Shown here piece by piece: positions 12,468 through 13,028 of a DNA stretch of 13,028 bases. The translations under genes and the position numbers were made by a program. Positions within the stretch are counted from its first letter, which is position 1. Each line of letters starts with the position of its first letter. The stretch is from positions 1 to 13,028 of the forward strand of contig JADHSW010000068.1 of the NCBI GenBank assembly GCA_016776705.1, written 5' to 3'. Source of the DNA: Rhodospirillales bacterium (GTDB lineage: Bacteria > Pseudomonadota > Alphaproteobacteria > Rhodospirillales > JABHCV01). The notes beneath the pieces are model-generated. The model made no database searches and was not told the DNA's origin. It worked only from the letters and a program-made list of their open reading frames with translations.

Positions 12468-13028
12468 ATGTCAACGCCTGCTAGCAAGAATTTGGATACG
12501 TGGAGGGAAGCGGCAACCAAAGAGCTAAAGGGTAAGTCTCCCGATGACCTTAACTGGAGGACACCGGAAGGTATCGACGTCAAAGCGCTATATACCGCCG
12601 ACGACCTGGAAGGACTTGAGAACGTCAATACCCTGCCCGGCTTCGCCCCTTTCATGCGCGGCCCCCGAGCGACCATGTACGCCGGGCGTCCATGGACGAT
12701 ACGCCAGTACGCCGGTTTTTCAACGGCAGAAGAATCCAACAAGTTTTATCGCGACAACCTGAAGGCAGGACAAAAAGGCTTGTCAATCGCCTTCGATCTG
12801 GCCACCCACCGGGGTTATGATTCCGACCATCCGCGCGTTGTCGGCGATGTTGGCAAGGCCGGAGTCGCAATCGATTCCGTCGAAGACATGAAAATTCTGT
12901 TCAACGGCATTCCCCTGGACGAGATGAGCGTGTCCATGACCATGAACGGTGCCGTGCTGCCAGTGCTGGCGGGTTATATCGTTGCGGCCGAAGAACAGGG
13001 CGTCCCCCAGGAAAAGCTGGCCGGAACC
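12468..13028 (+). CDS. scpA: Methylmalonyl-CoA mutase large subunit, N-terminal part, cut at the window edge
   Basis: The first 187 residues of the adenosylcobalamin-dependent mutase that interconverts methylmalonyl-CoA and succinyl-CoA are present; the frame stays open to the last base. The highly conserved N-terminal barrel block is unmistakable: RGPRATMYAGRPWTIRQYAG (64-83), FSTAEESN (84-91), AFDLATHRGYDSD (108-120), HPRVVGDVGKAGVAIDSVED (121-140) and IPLDEMSVSMTMNGAVLPVL (148-167). The full protein is normally about 710-720 residues with a C-terminal B12-binding domain that lies beyond the window. The ATG at 12468 has an AAGGAG ribosome site at 12452-12457. The gene is divergent from gcrA across a long regulatory region. 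It would serve propionate and odd-chain breakdown or the ethylmalonyl-CoA pathway, which the neighbours seen here cannot settle. Confidence 0.96.
   Translation, partial: MSTPASKNLDTWREAATKELKGKSPDDLNWRTPEGIDVKALYTADDLEGLENVNTLPGFAPFMRGPRATMYAGRPWTIRQYAGFSTAEESNKFYRDNLKAGQKGLSIAFDLATHRGYDSDHPRVVGDVGKAGVAIDSVEDMKILFNGIPLDEMSVSMTMNGAVLPVLAGYIVAAEEQGVPQEKLAGT

Overview
The window looks like ordinary chromosome from an alphaproteobacterium, most likely of the Rhodospirillales type. The clues are a GcrA-family cell-cycle regulator, a purL-bolA-grxD gene string, a short S4 protein without zinc cysteines, a standalone GluQ-RS, a Nudix protein with an N-terminal DUF4743-like part, and the methylmalonyl-CoA mutase large subunit. 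Base composition is moderate throughout. I see no insertion sequence, phage gene, tRNA, rRNA or CRISPR array.

Layout. 1-1154 (+): C-terminal part of a molybdopterin (DMSO-reductase family) oxidoreductase, cut by the window edge. 1233-4058 (+): purL, a BolA protein and a CGFS glutaredoxin as a tight operon closed by a strong terminator. 4198-5811 (+): a many-pass membrane protein resembling GT-C glycosyltransferases, tail to tail with a YgiD-type extradiol dioxygenase (5815-6585, -). 6669-7076 (-): a bacteriohemerythrin with a perfect CRP-type palindrome upstream. 7284-7898 (-): rpsD with its own promoter, leader and terminator. 8094-8657 (-): an HNH endonuclease, divergent from gluQRS (8769-9635, +). 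9630-10088 (-) and 10105-10956 (-): a YtoQ-like protein and a Nudix hydrolase as a two-gene operon behind a near-consensus promoter. 11068-11532 (+): a small protein that reads as an isolated FliG C-terminal domain. 11616-12029 (-): gcrA. 12030-12467: a 438-bp regulatory region. 12468-end (+): start of the mutase gene.

How the genes work together. The purL-bolA-grxD operon joins purine synthesis to Fe-S handling through the BolA/monothiol-glutaredoxin pair. YtoQ plus Nudix may form a small nucleotide or cofactor clean-up unit. The rest are mostly independent transcription units.

Most interesting points. (1) Upstream of gcrA there is one perfect DnaA box, one TTAACCAT CtrA-type octamer and two GANTC methylation sites, the elements of the Caulobacter cell-cycle circuit. 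(2) There is an orphan FliG-C-like protein. (3) A TACTACAT/ATGTAGTA motif forms a perfect palindrome in the HNH promoter and recurs several times in the gcrA/mutase region. (4) The hemerythrin has one di-iron ligand position changed from His to Asp and lies behind a perfect CRP-like site. I found no clear multi-gene system of a new kind; these are leads within a largely housekeeping region.
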